Shown: positions 31,245 to 43,205, counted from the first letter of the stretch. The stretch: DNA of 64,000 nucleotides from Grammothele lineata (GCA_002150815.3 NDFF03000007.1:310001-374000); one strand, 5' to 3'. A program made the numbers and translations. Notes: a model not told the origin generated them from the sequence alone.

Positions 31245-31876
31245 ATGTCTCAACAAAACAACCAGGACGCCAATATCGGGCAAGTCCACAGTTCAGAGGA
31301 CGCTGCCCCCACTCCAGGCTCCACAGCCTCTGCTTCCTCAACTGAGATTACCGCGCCGTCTCTCAGCCCGGCTTCCACTGGCATAGCTCCTGGTAAGCAG
31401 ACCACTACCGACCTGTGGCTTCGTCATTCAACCCCCGACCTTGTGCTTCGGCATAGGGAGCGGCTCTTCAGACAACGCTACTCCCACCGTCGCAGCCGAT
31501 TGGCCGGTCCCCCAAGTGATGGTTTTCTATGGCGAACATAAATTCGCCTGGGGAAGACAAGCTATCGCAGCTGCAGGAAAAGGGGTTTGTACTACCTCAC
31601 CAAACAACTCAGATTATCCTATGTGCTGACTCGCGAGGAGGATAGGAGTTCATGGTCTGGTTATATAGGATGTTCTTCTGGGTCCCTTCATTTAAAGGAG
31701 AACGCTTTCATGTCCAGGGTGACTACGATGAGGCCTTTCCCTCTAAATGCATCTTGCTGGCGACGTTCCACTACAAGCACGGAGCGTACGATGTTGGGCC
31801 GGTAAAAATCGGGGCGCGCGGGTGGGGCGAGATGATACAGAACGTCGTCAAACTAGAACTTCTTTACGACCCGTGA
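31245..31876 (+). CDS. Uncharacterised small protein, tandem copy B
   Basis: Function unknown; paralogue of the gene directly upstream. Exons 31245-31392, 31457-31584 and 31646-31876 give 168 residues. The domain reads VMVFYGEHKFAWGRQAIAAA, FMVWLYRMFFW, YDEAFPSKCILLATF and EMIQNVVKLELLYDP. By eye it shares roughly 60 percent identity with copy A over exons 2-3, while exon 1 is unrelated apart from a Gln/Ser/Thr-rich character. Introns sit at matching positions and phases, so the pair arose by duplication of a whole gene. The strongest conservation is in FAWGRQAIA and MIQNVVKLELLYDP, suggesting a structured core with functional constraint. The donor of intron 2 is GTTTGT, less usual than GTATGT in copy A. 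Confidence 0.75.
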
Positions 31877-32048
31877 GCCTGTGAAGTCGTGGCGTTGTAC
31901 CAGCACAAAACCTCTTGTCGTAGACCATACTTGTACAAAACGAAAGAACAGATCTCGATATCAGATACAGCAAGCGACAATGCTCGACGACGGCCCCATA
32001 GCAACTGAGACGGTAGATACGTATACGTATAAGAAAAGAGGACAGCGT

Positions 32049-35000
32049 TCAAGACGAGTTCGGCACCCGGAACGCTTTATCGTCCCAGTCCACGTTCTGT
32101 TTCAACGCGCTCGTGAGGATGAGCTCTTGGGTATAGATGGGGTGATGCTGCGCCAGCGGCCGCCAGATGGATATGTCCTCGGGACACGAGATGACGCGCC
32201 TGTTGGGGTGGCCTGCTAAGATGCGCATTGTCGGCGTCGCGGTTGTCAGCTAGCGAGGGTCCTTTTAGCCTGCGAGTGGCACAGTTGAGAAAAGTGGAAA
32301 GGCTTACCTGGCCACCGTTCGCAGTGACGACGTTCTTCAAGAGTTTGGTCTCGATGGGCACCTTGGACGTCACATAGAACTGGATGCCGTCGAAGAGTTT
32401 CCCGGCGTTATCCTTGGCGCGTCGGACAGCGTCGGACAGGCTGAACGCGTATTTCTTCTCGGTGTCCTCGTCCGTGACGGCATACTGTGCCTCCGCTGTA
32501 CAAAGCGGGTGAGCGCCGTGAACGGAAGGAGAGCACAGGACGTACGAAGCAGCTTCTTGTTCGCCGCGGACATCGTCGCCCATTTCTCGTTCAGCACGTG
32601 GGGACCGACGGCCATCGCGCAGAGAAACTTCTCCGTCCGGACGATGTTCCTGACTAGCAGATGTGTGCATTCCGAGGGCTTCGTGACGAATTTCACGCCC
32701 AATCGCGTGAGTACCTGCAAACTCCCGTCAGCTCAGGAAACCGTCTCACGCAACCCGACAAACGTACCCTAACCACATCGTCGCTGAGGGAGAGCTGCGT
32801 CGTCATGACCCGCACATCGACAGTCCCGTTCGTCTTCGCTGTCGTTGCGCCTTTCTTCGACGCCTTCGCCTCTGGCTCTGGTGTCTCCTCGTCAGCGATA
32901 GCAGACTTTCGCCTCCCGCCGGCCTTCTTCCCCTTCGCATCCGCCTCGCCCGTCTTCCGCTTCTTCTTCTCCGGCATCTCTTCCTCTTCCTCCTCATCCT
33001 CCTGGCCCGCCGAGGACCCAACTGACGGCCGCTTCTTGCCCTTCGCCGGCGTCTTCCCCTTAGCAGACGCAGACGTCGACGCGTCCGCGCTCCCCCGCTC
33101 GCGCTCATGCACAGCACGCACAGAGCCGCTCTTCAACTCCTTCTGGAACGTCAGAACGTCCGGCATGATCACGTCGTGCAGCTTCTGCGCCGCCTTCGTC
33201 GCCGCGGACCGCCTCGACGCCGAGCGCATCACCGACGGGCTCGCCATCTCCGCCGCCGCCTCCTCTGCCGCCACCTCCTGTGCGCGCGAAGTCTTCTTCG
33301 GGGCCGTCTTGCGTGGGGCAGGCGTGGCTGCCTGGGCGGACGCCGCGGAGCTCTTCGCAGCGCCCTTGGGCGGACCAACTTTCATCCTGGCCTTGACGGG
33401 GACGTCAGAGCGCTCGCTACGTTTCGACGGCGAGCTGTGCGCCTCATCCACGTTCGGAACGAGCACCGAGTCAAGCTTGCGCGGCAGCTTTCTGGGCGAG
33501 GACGCTTTTGCCTTGCCCTTCTTGTTCGGCACGAGGTCTCCGAGGATGGAGCGCAGGTCCGCGGGCGACTCCGGGCCCGGGTCCGAGTCGCTGCTGTCGC
33601 TCTCGATCATCTTGCGCTTCTTCGTGGCGGGCTTTGAGACGGGGGTCTCCTTCGCCTTGTCTCGCTTCGCCTTGGACTTGGGAGGTGGAGGCGCCTCATC
33701 CTCGCTCGGCTCGTCCGCGTCTGACTCGTCCTCGTCTTCCTGTGGCACAACGCGTCGACGCGAGCTTTGCGGTTTCTTGGCCGGAGATGGGGACTCGTCG
33801 CGTTGCGCCGACTTCGACTTCGTGGTCCCATAAGTCTTCGCAGCACGCTTCGGAGACGAAGTGGACGCGTCTTGAGCGGCCTCCGCCTCCGCATCCTCGT
33901 CGGTCTTGCGCGAGACTCGCCTGACGAGCTTCCGTTTCGGCGGCGGCGGCGAATCCTCCTTGGCAGCAGACTTCCGCGGCGATCGCCTCGACGCGGGCTT
34001 GCTGCTGGGGCCCGCTTCCTCGTCGACGTCCATAGCATCCTCGCTCGGGGCAGCAGCAGCGATCAGCCTCGACAGATCCGCATCGAGGGCCACGTCTTCA
34101 CCTTCGCCTTCCTCCATAGCAATCGCGTCCTCGACCTCGCCCACGCTCTGCAGCGTCCCCGCACGTACGATGTCCTCCTCCCCCGCCTTCGACAAGCGCC
34201 TCCCCTTCCGCTCCTTCCTCGGACTAGCGCTCTTGCTCTTGCTCTTGCTCTTACGCTTCGCTGACGACGGCGGGTCCATGTCCATATCGACATCCCCATC
34301 TACGTCCAGCGGGCGCATCATCTCCTCGAGCTGTCCGGGCTCCCAGATGATCTTCCCCAACCCGCGCTGGGCGAGAACGGTGCTGAAGTCGACGCCTGGC
34401 GGGAACTTGATGTATTTCTCGACAGCGGGAGTGAGTCGGCGCCACTGTACGAAGCAGTCTTCGACCCAGGTGTGGTTGACGATCGGGATCGACCATGAGA
34501 CGGCTTTGTCTGTCTTTGGCCCGTGGAGGCTGCGAAGAGGACGGCTTAGTACGTGTGGACGGAGATTGGTGGCGAGATAGCGTACTATGCCGCGACGACG
34601 GTAGTGTTTCTGTCCGCCGACATGGAAGGGGTGAACTCGCCGCCCATGAGAGTGATGAGATTCTTGAGGTATTCGCGATCCTTCCCGGTGTAGTTCGTCA
34701 CCGTGATAACCTGGGATATATGAGTTAGTTCCAGCGAAGACAAACTGAACCAGACAACTGACCTCTTTGTCAAATCCGATGGCAGGGGATTTCGGGACTG
34801 GGTAGTGGAGCAGCTGTTCCGCGGGTCGCACGAGCGTGCCTGATGCACGCACGTACCACAGCCATGGTAGAGTTCCAATGGTCTTCTCAAGCTTGTATGC
34901 CTGCAAGCAACGTCGATACAAGCATTCCGCCAAGGTGAATAGGGGACACTCACCTTGGCGTATGCCGGTCCAGACCTGTACCGCGTGACAAAGATATCCG

Positions 35001-35886
35001 CTTCCGAGATCTTCCCCAGCTCCTCCTCTAGCCTCTCGTCCTCGTCCATCCCTGCTGCCGGTGAAAGCTCCACCGCCTTCCCGCCCTGTCTTCGAATATC
35101 CGCATGGAGCGCCTTTCTCTGCGCGTCCGATAGTTCAAGCGTGAGCCCGAGGAGAATGCGCTTGCCCTTCCACACGTCCTTCTGCGCCGGCTTCACCTTC
35201 TTCTGCTCCGATATCGACAGCGCCGCGGTCTCGTACAGCACCATCCTCTCCGCCGGTGGCTCGTAGTCGATGTCCTCTTGCGACGTCCGCCCCTCCGGCT
35301 TCCTCCCCAGCACCCGCGGCTCGGGCCACTCGTACGCACCCGTCGGCAAGTCCCTCAGTCCCAGCCTGACTGTATCGTCGAACCAGTGCGGGACGAGCAC
35401 GCACATCCCCGTCTGCGCGCGGTAGTGCATTGCGGTGTTGTATTTGTCGCTCCCGGGCGCGAGTGCGAAGAGGTGGGTGACGTCGCGAGTGAGGCCCGTG
35501 CGCCACTGCCCGCCGAGCGCGGTAATGGCGGCAGAGAGCAGCTCGCAGTCCGATGTAGAGAGATCCGTTGCGGCGGCTGTGATCCCGGAGAAGAGGTAGG
35601 CGGGGTCGGGGGAGTAGTATTCTGGGTCTTGAACGGAGTCGAGGATCACACACCGTTCCATCCATAGGGGTGTGACCATGTGTGCTTTGGATTCCTTCGG
35701 AGGGGTTTCGACGAAGGCCTCCAGCGGGAGAGTTGGGGTAATGAAATGGGTGAGTTTGGGGTCGGCAAGGCCCTTTGATGCCACCGCGCCATGTTGGTCG
35801 AGGACGTTGGCTAGCTGTTCGCGTCTTTCATTTGTGATGGTTTCTGAGAGATAATATACGACGGCATCAAAAAGAGACGAGGCCAT
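32049..35886 (-). CDS. brc1: Six-BRCT scaffold protein, Brc1/Rtt107 (PTIP-like) type
   Basis: Nuclear scaffold that helps cells survive replication-fork damage; in this family the C-terminal BRCT pair binds phosphorylated H2A. Seven exons on the - strand: 35886-34954, 34900-34763, 34710-34586, 34529-32768, 32714-32546, 32495-32308 and 32249-32049, encoding 1171 residues. Four BRCT repeats occupy about residues 1-445, with typical Trp-containing ends (VTPLWMERC, VLVPHWFDD, WLWYVRAS, IVNHTWVEDCF). A ~540-residue linker rich in Lys, Ser, Glu and Ala follows, with many SP and KRK-type stretches. The C-terminal BRCT pair ends VISCPEDISIWRPLA and IYTQELILTSALKQ. This 4+2 arrangement identifies the family; sequence outside BRCT motifs is too divergent to fix the orthologue by eye. 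The 3' end lies about 170 bases from copy B. Confidence 0.85.
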
Positions 35887-37150
35887 ACGGGGAGCGCGTC
35901 GTAGAGGGGGCGGATGAAGGTGCAGGAGTCTTTCATCGGTCCCGCGGCGGGTGAGTCGCGTTTCGCGCGTGCGTGACCGTGACAGGCGCGTTGCGCGTTG
36001 CGCACGTGCCATCACGTGATGGCTGTTTATCTCTCCCACCACGATGATGTCTGGATGTGGCAATAGCTCGCCTGAGATTGTGGCTAATTCGCCGACATTA
36101 CTCGTCACCTAAGCATTTTCTACCTGGGCTACTTGGTAGAGCAAACCTCAAGGTACGAAGACGTCGGTGGCAGCAGGCCACAAACGACCAAGACTTGGGC
36201 GAGGCAAAGATCTAGGTGAGACGTTCAGCACTGTAGGACAATATCATGATCCACCAGACTTTCGCAGCTCAAATGATATCCACGCTTAGGTGCAATCTAC
36301 CCCGGGCCTCAAGCCTTAATAGTATCTCCGATGGAAACTGAACCGCTACATCCCTACGCCCAACAAGCCCGGCGTCAGTCATGTCAAAGGAATAATATGT
36401 CAGGAGCCCGAGGTCTCCAGTGTCTGCATAGTGTAGAAGTTTGCCCCTCGACCGCAGTCAGTATTCTAAGACAGAGTTCATGAACCCTACCTCAAGTCTA
36501 AACACTTAAAAATTTGAGCGGCAGAATTGCTCGCGGGAGTCAAGGCGTTTCGAGTTATCTGCGGTTGAGCTGCGCGATGCGCTACGTACGAATCCCCTCT
36601 GAGGAAATATGTAGAGGTTTGCTTGGAGAGGAGAATAATCGGGCAGAAATTTTGGGAGAATGGAGGGGATGCAGCCCCAATTGCCTAGCGCGCGGCGTAC
36701 TAACTTTGCGGTTCGATCGGGATGACTCGAAGACGCAGTGCCTGTCACTTGCTTAGCAGACGAGCCCGTTTCTGGGCGGAAGATGGAACGAGATAGGCGA
36801 GAGGATGACTATGAGAGGTTTCAAGCTGTATGAGACGAGTCAACGGAGAGCTTGCTGTACTACAAGGCCGTGAGCGGACGAGTCGGATATGCGGAAGGAG
36901 GCAGTGCCGCAGTGCAGCCAGTGGCAGGTGGCTGAAGCTAAAGCTTGGAGCCTAGAAACTGCCAGATAGCGCCCGATAGCACGTGGCGATCGGCTGGGGC
37001 AGGGGCGGTGGAGCTCGAGCCTCTCGTCTCTTACTACACCCTTCCGCAGCCAAGTAGCCTTCATCTTCCTCCTCTCTCACCTCGCACGTTCACGCTCTCT
37101 TCCCTTCTCTCAGGCCTCTACATCCTCTACATCACAGCAAGCCTAGTTAT
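35887..37150. other. Gap between the BRCT gene and the small membrane protein
   Basis: Apart from the CACGTG pair, about 1.2 kb without a supportable gene. Overlapping 80-codon frames on opposite strands near 36.5-36.75 kb are probably chance. The right end must hold the promoter of the membrane protein. Confidence 0.4.
36003..36018. promoter_or_regulatory. Two CACGTG elements upstream of the BRCT gene
   Basis: CACGTG at 36003-36008 and again at 36013-36018, ten bases apart and about 120 bases before the start codon. This is the core recognised by bHLH factors (Cbf1/Pho4-type). Exact matches; binding is inferred. Confidence 0.4.
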
Positions 37151-38193
37151 ATGCGTCTCGGCGCACTGTACTCCTTCGCCGTCCTTGGCGCAAGTCTCGG
37201 TACGTCTTGTCTTTCTTCGTCCATCCACCAGTCTTCTCTTACCATCCACACCCTCTCTCCTCTCCTCGACACCCACTCGGCCCCGATAAGTCGCTGCGAG
37301 CCCAATCAGAGTGGTCATCACTGAAGTCTCCAGCGTCAAATACGGACATGTCGCCTCGGACGGCCCTCACATCGCCCACTTCGTCGGGATGATGCCCGCC
37401 TCTGCCGATCCTATGGTCGCCGCGGATAGGACTCATCACACGAACGGACGCAACTGGTGCGCATCCATGCGTGCCAAGGCACTCGATGCCTCCAACTCCC
37501 TCCGTCAAATGCTCGGGTTCGAGCCCATCCACACCGTCGAACCTGGCGCTGGTCCTCCCCTCCGCCATTTCCACCATCTCCAGCCTCTTCCCGCCGTCCC
37601 CATCACCCCTGGAGTTCCCGGCCGTGGCGGAAAGCACGGCGAGCTCCCCGTCATGCCCTTCGTGGGCACTCCCGTCCGCCCTGCGTTCGTCGAGGGCGAC
37701 GAGCGGATGATGATGGACGGCCCCGGCCGTCGCCCGATGTGGCACCACGGCAGACACCCGCGCTTCCGCGGCTCGTTCCTCCGCCGCGTCCACCACGCAT
37801 TGATGATGCTCGGGCCCTGGGAGGGCCGCGCCGTCGCCTTCGTCCTCGGTGAGTGTCCCAACATCCTCGCTCGCCCCCTATCCCGCCCCCATCTGCGTCC
37901 TGTGCGTGTTGCTAACTTTGGCCTCCCCTTCCCTCCGCTATCTTTGTCTGTGGTGATGATGATGCATCGCGATAAATATAGGCTGCGGCATCGGCGTCCT
38001 GCTCCGCATGGTGTGGGTCATGGTCCTCGTCACCGCCCGCGCCATCCGCGGCGGCTCGCGCGACGAGGACGAAGCCGCGTACGAAGTCGTCTTCGACGAG
38101 GCCGAGATGCTCGTCCCCCCGCCCCAGTACACCACCCTCGAGGGCGCCGAGGCCGTCCCCGTCGCCGCGGACGAGAAGAAGGAGCTCGCTTAG
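37151..38193 (+). CDS. Small single-pass membrane protein with signal peptide and PPxY tail
   Basis: Not recognised as a named family. Exons 37151-37199, 37291-37848 and 37982-38193 give 272 residues. The spliced N-terminus is a convincing signal peptide (MRLGALYSFAVLGASLVAAS). The next ~165 residues are His/Pro/Arg/Met-rich (RHFHHLQPLPAV, MWHHGRHPRF). A hydrophobic helix around CGIGVLLRMVWVMVLV follows, interrupted by intron 2. The last ~45 residues form an acidic tail with PPPQYT, a PPxY motif of the kind bound by WW domains of Rsp5/Nedd4 ubiquitin ligases. Predicted topology: type I, lumenal/extracellular His-rich part and cytosolic tail. The His-rich ectodomain could bind metal, but that is a guess. 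The first acceptor (CGATAAG) was chosen because it alone joins the signal peptide in frame. Confidence 0.65.
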
Positions 38194-38986
38194 ACTAGTC
38201 CCTGGCCCGTCTGGGGCTGGGGCGGTCGCCACCGACTGCCCAAGCTCCCCATGGACCTCCCGACACCGCCAGCTTGATCTTCCCCTTGGACAGTTCGTAT
38301 GATCGTTTGTTGTATCATTCCCTTACTTCTGTCCCGGTTGGTCCCCCCTACTCCCTTCTCCCTTCCCCCTATCCTTCTCTCCCCATAGGCGTACGCCTCC
38401 TCTACATCGTACTGTCCTCCCCCGTCTCGTGTTACGACCTACGACTGCAGTCTCCGTACCCCTCCATACTCCTCCGTACTCCGGCGTCCCCACAGGACAA
38501 TCACAGCAGGCATGTAGCGATCCCAGCCTCAGGGTCTGAGGCGGCGATCGCGCAAGATCGTGTTGTTTGTGGGCTCTCGCCGGGGCGGGGGGTGCGCGTT
38601 CCTGTACCAGTATGAAGATGTTTGGTGATTTATTCGGTGTTTCGCTATTGTGCGAGTGGGTGTGTTTGGGTTCTGAGCGGGCATAGCGTGAAAGAGGTAT
38701 TCTTCCCCTTTACTTTGCTCTCGTGCAGTTTGCGCAGTATGCTGACCAAACGAGTGATCTAGTGCTTCCTGATCGGGTCGTGCTACGCTATCCGAGCCGC
38801 GAGCGCTACCTCATAGTCTGAGCTTGCGAGCTCGATGCTATTCGTTCGAGCTGGCTTCACCATCCCAGCCCGCCCCTCCTCGATCGCGACGTGCTTCTCT
38901 TGCTCTCTGCCTCCCCCCTTTGTTGCTGCCGATATCCGCACACGCTATACCCAAGCAATACGGCGTCGGTCCGACTTGTCTCTAGA
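38194..38986. other. 3' region of the membrane-protein gene
   Basis: Pyrimidine-rich from about 38270 to 38520, typical of an untranslated tail; no gene or RNA supported. Confidence 0.35.
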
Positions 38987-39816
38987 ATGTCAGCTACGGG
39001 CGCGGGCGCGGGTGTGGATGAGTTTCTGCCCTGCGCGGTGGCCCTCAACGCAATGGACAACATCACGTGCAGCTCGTTCGGTTTAGAGCCTATCGGCAAG
39101 GACTTCCGATACTCTCTAGGATCTTTCCACTACTTACGACTATTGAACAGTGCTCTGCAAGGAAGGTCCTTGTAAGCAACCCTCCATCAACATCCGACTA
39201 TCATCGAGGTGGTCTAGCCATCCGAATGCTTGACCCACCCACAGAAGCTCGCATGCGCTGCCTCCGATCATGCTCAAAGAGGCATTGAACGAAGTAGGAC
39301 GGCATATGCCCTTCCACAGGCATCCGGATATCCTGACAGCCACGCCGGCTCCGCTCATATCACGCACGTCCACATCCAGCCATATCAAGCTTCTACCGCG
39401 GGTACATCCATTCGCTCTTCTCCTAGCATGCGGTACGCGACCGCAGAAGCAAGTACGGCGTCACGGTCCACCACGCTCGGGCACCTCAAGTTGTGCTACA
39501 ACGTGTTGAACTGGTGCGCTTTCTTTTCTAGATGAAGACCCCCTCAGCGCATCTTATCAAGAAGCTCCGCATTCCCAGCCCGACTCCCGTTCGTCTCCGA
39601 CGTCGGTCCGGGTACGCTGCCAGTGCCAATGCCGTCGGACTCGTCTTGCATCGGCGCTTGCCGGTGAACTTCTCGGTTCGTCGCGACACTCACGACATTA
39701 GTGCCGGAGTAGCTCACTCTAACATACCCATTTTTAGGATGCCGCGAAAGGCTACAGCGGCTTTAAAAGGGAGAGAACAGCCCCCGCGCAGACCAAAGAA
39801 GGAACGCTTCCGAGCT
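38987..39816 (+). CDS. Candidate multi-exon gene, weak
   Basis: A possible gene assembled only from splice signals: ATG 38987, donor GTAAGC near 39172, acceptor CCCACAG near 39241, donor GTACGC near 39432, acceptor TTTTCTAG near 39532, donor GTACGC near 39610, acceptor TTTTTAG near 39738, with a stop near 39816. The frame stays open across all four exons and would give a polar protein of roughly 180 residues with no recognised domain. The pieces are short and the reading is not compositionally striking, so chance assembly is quite possible. Transcript data would decide. Confidence 0.25.
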
Positions 39817-41527
39817 GATGTGCGATGCTAGTACTTGTACATGATCTTGCCTGACGTGCTCCTGGCAGATGCGGCCATGCGGGGGTGTGGCTAGCTGCTG
39901 ACGCGGACGTGTGATCGCCGATGTCTACGTGTGCATGGAAGGTAGGATGTGCACGTGGAGTAGTTGGATGTCGACTTTCGGACGTGTGGGACATGTACGA
40001 TGGTTGACTTGGGGATCGGGAGACGTTCGCTGATACTATATTTGTGGCTCGCTTTGAGGGAGTGGCACCAAGAGAGCGCAACATGCGCGGACTACTTCAA
40101 GAATGAATTAGAGCCGCACGTCGGCGGCACGACGCGACCCGGCGGTTCAACTTCTTCATCGCGAACCTCACAGGCCACCATGATCAAGATATCTGGCCGT
40201 GGATGTAAGTTCCTCGACGGCGTTGGCCGCACTACGAAGTGTTCGCAGGCTACGGCAAACAGCAAGCTACACAGCCCAGCCTCTCAAACCTCAGAAGACA
40301 ACCGTGACACACCGGCCCGCGGGCAAAGTGCGGGCGCGAATGTCGGAGCTCGTGGGCACCCACTGCGTCGCTATTAGCGTGACGGGACGCCGTCGACCGT
40401 TGAACGTCTCAAGATCTCAACGTTTGGCGTCGTCCGACTCGTGCCAGTGAATGGTGTGACGTCATCGCCGTAAGTATGTCGGAGGCTGCCCGGAGGCGAC
40501 GGCTGGCGACAACTTGACCGAGTACTGGCGTGAGAAATGCACTGTATATACTTGGCACCGGACCCAAGGCTCAGGGCAGCAGCGGAGCAGTGCATCCGAG
40601 TCTGAGGCCGGTGATCATCGGGGTTCCCGCTGTATGCATATGCGCGTCGAGACTCGAGGCGCGTGCACACGTCCTGAGCGCCGCCGGCAAGTACTACTTA
40701 GCCTTGTCCCGCGGCGAGCCAAGATGGAGCCAAGACAGCATGAGGATGCTTACGATGCGCACACGACCATCCGCAGAGGATCCAGATGGACGGGCCGGTC
40801 GGGGGTGGTTTATTGTCGGGGTGCGACGTGATTGGTCAGCGATCCGTACCACGCTGCTGGGAGGATGTGTTTTCTGACTCGAACCGTCTAACTTACTGTG
40901 GTCAGCGCGCGCATACACAGACGTATGTTTTTTTTTCGCGCGCGCACTCGGATCCGTCAACATCAGCGTCGCGCCCTGCCTTGCCTTTTCCTCCCAGGCT
41001 GGCTCGGGCTGACATCGTCGCACAGTGGCAGGAAAACACGAGGCACCGACTCGTTCTCGGAATGACATTGCTGCATCGCGCGCCGCCCCACTAATACGCA
41101 CTAACTGCCCGCGTACAGCCGCAGCCTCCGCTTCAGGCAAGTACTTTCCAGCCCCGACTCTGATCACTCACTTGCGCGGCCCACCTCAAGGCTTCCGACT
41201 CGACTCCGAGATCGGATGTTGGTCTTCGGAAGCTCGCAAGCTCCAATGGACCATAACCGTGTTCTCGGACCTGCCGCGGGGGAAGGACGTCGCGTTGGGA
41301 ACCCTGAGGGCAGCACCTCCATTCCTTCATTCTTCGAACGTCCTCGAGGCTCGCGCTGCGCTGCTGACGCGATGCCCCGACCGCGCGCGGGGGTAGCACA
41401 CGCGCGGAAAGATGGAGCTCGAGGATGAAAGATGGAGGAAGGGACCCCGTATGATGAGAGCGGCGGGAGAAGGCCCCGCGCGCGGCATGCGGGCGGGTGG
41501 CGCGATGCTGCGATGGCAGTCGGTCAG

Positions 41528-41544
41528 ACATACATACATACGTA
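41528..41544. repeat. TACA/TACG microsatellite
   Basis: Short tetranucleotide run (four TACA-like units) in gene-poor sequence. Confidence 0.5.
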
Positions 41545-43046
41545 TGTGGGCGGGTGAGTGTGGTGGTGGCGCCGGGGCAGGGGAGTCCTGACGGGTCTTG
41601 TCGGGGAAGGCAAGTACTGACTATACATACATATGCGATACTCATCCGCATGTGTATAAGGAGGACAACTGATTACTCTTTATGAGGTTGGCGTCGTAAG
41701 TAGCTATAGAAGACATTCGGTATCCGTATCGTGATGGGCGGCAGGAAGACCCACTGGGCGAGGCAAGCTACTTACCCGGTGGCCATCCCGGAATCCGAAG
41801 ATTCACGCGCACGACCGGTGGCCATCACCAAGGGGAACAGCGGGATCCGGGCTGGCTGCACAGCACCGCAGGGACAGACAAGGGGTGCGAGTAAGTATGT
41901 ATACCCGGAAGATCGGAGCGTGCGCGCTGGGCGCTGAGCGCTGATCAGGACCGCCGCGGCGTCGATGGACCGCGTTCGTGTGCGAAGGCGGATTTGCGTT
42001 GCGGGCGGGAGTTTAGATAGAGTACATACCTAGTACCGATGTTTTCTCCGAATGTATGCCTACGTGCATGCGCGCAGAAGGCCTCGGAAGCAAACAACAA
42101 CTCGCAATCAATAACCGGTGAAAGCCCCAGTACCAGCTCGAGCCTCACCCAGGCCTCCTGTACTTACCTCACAGGGCGCCTCAGGGCGGAGAGACTCCTC
42201 CCGCCCCTTCACTTGCAGGGTGGCAGGAACAAGGTTACCCAGTCGCCCGCGCCAGCACTGTGGGCGGAGCAGAACGCCTTTGTGGAGTCTTTGTGGCGCC
42301 CTGGACGACAGCGACGGGCGCCCCCGATGCGCCGCGGGGGGGATCTCGCTTGCCCGTCCCGCGCGCGCCTAAGGACTCAAGAGCCTCCGGAGCGGGGCCC
42401 CCGGCCGGCGGCGCACGGCTGATGCGATCGCGCGTTAGATGTTTGGCGCGCGCTCTGCTCGCGATCTCCCAGCAGTCAAAGTCAAAGTCATTCGAGTCCT
42501 GGTAGGAGATGGGTCGACGAGGCGCGACCTGGTGAGCAAAGGGTGGTATCGAACGACGGCGCGAAGATAGTACGGGTGCGCGTGAAGCGAGAGCGGAGGA
42601 GAGAGTCGCGGGTACGTACGGTACGACGCGCGCGCCCGGACGAGGCGGTGCGCGTGGGCACCGCGGGCCACCATGACGGCCCACGGCATGCAGAGCGCAG
42701 AGTCCTTCGCAGAGCTGACTCCGAGTCTGCAGGAAGAGCCGCCATCTACGGAGGGACAGCGTCCGATTCCGAAGGGCGAATCCGCGCACGCGCGCGCGCG
42801 AGCTGTCACTGTCAGTCAGTGGGTGAGTATCAGCGGGTGACACTGCTGATGGGCCTCCTCTTCTCCATCACAATGCATCCTCGCCGTGGGACGCCCCGCC
42901 CGTCCGCCCGTCCGTCCAGGTGCGGGTGCAGGCGCAGGCTTATCCTCCCCCGCCATCTTCTCTCGCCTTCTCGCCTGTCCGGGCTGCTGCTCCCGCTGAG
43001 GCTCTGTTCTATCGCCCCGCTGTGGAACCGCGCTGCGCGAGACCGG

Positions 43047-43062
43047 CTCTCTCTCTCTCTCT
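43047..43062. repeat. CT dinucleotide tract before the G-alpha gene
   Basis: Eight CT units about 145 bases upstream of the G-alpha start. Pyrimidine tracts of this kind are common at fungal transcription starts. Confidence 0.5.
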
Positions 43063-43205
43063 TCCTCCCTCGTCTCGCCGAGTCTTTCTGGATCGAGTCG
43101 AGTCGTCCTCGGTTTCATAGGTCCTAGCTGCACTCGTACAGCTGAACGGCTCGCCTCACCTGCCACCCCCGTCCCCGTCCCTGCCTCCATACCCCTGCAC
43201 GAACG

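Larger units (their letters stand above)
39830..43205. other. Gene-poor 3.4 kb upstream of the G-alpha gene
   Basis: No gene I can support. It contains small TACA/TATG repeats (41.53 and 41.63 kb), three exact copies of GGCAAGTACT (40686, 41136, 41609) and several splice-donor-like GTAAGTA words (41.69, 41.89 kb). These fit a spliced non-coding transcript or long leader, but prove neither. A CT-rich tract at 43.05 kb resembles a fungal core-promoter element. Confidence 0.4.

Noticed and set aside
32661..33833. 390-codon + strand frame
   Set aside because: Antisense shadow of the lysine-rich linker of the BRCT protein.
39964..40377. 137-codon + strand frame with an internal GTAAGT...CAG pair near 40206-40252
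   Set aside because: The splice pair looks real, but both spliced and unspliced readings give short peptides without recognisable domains.
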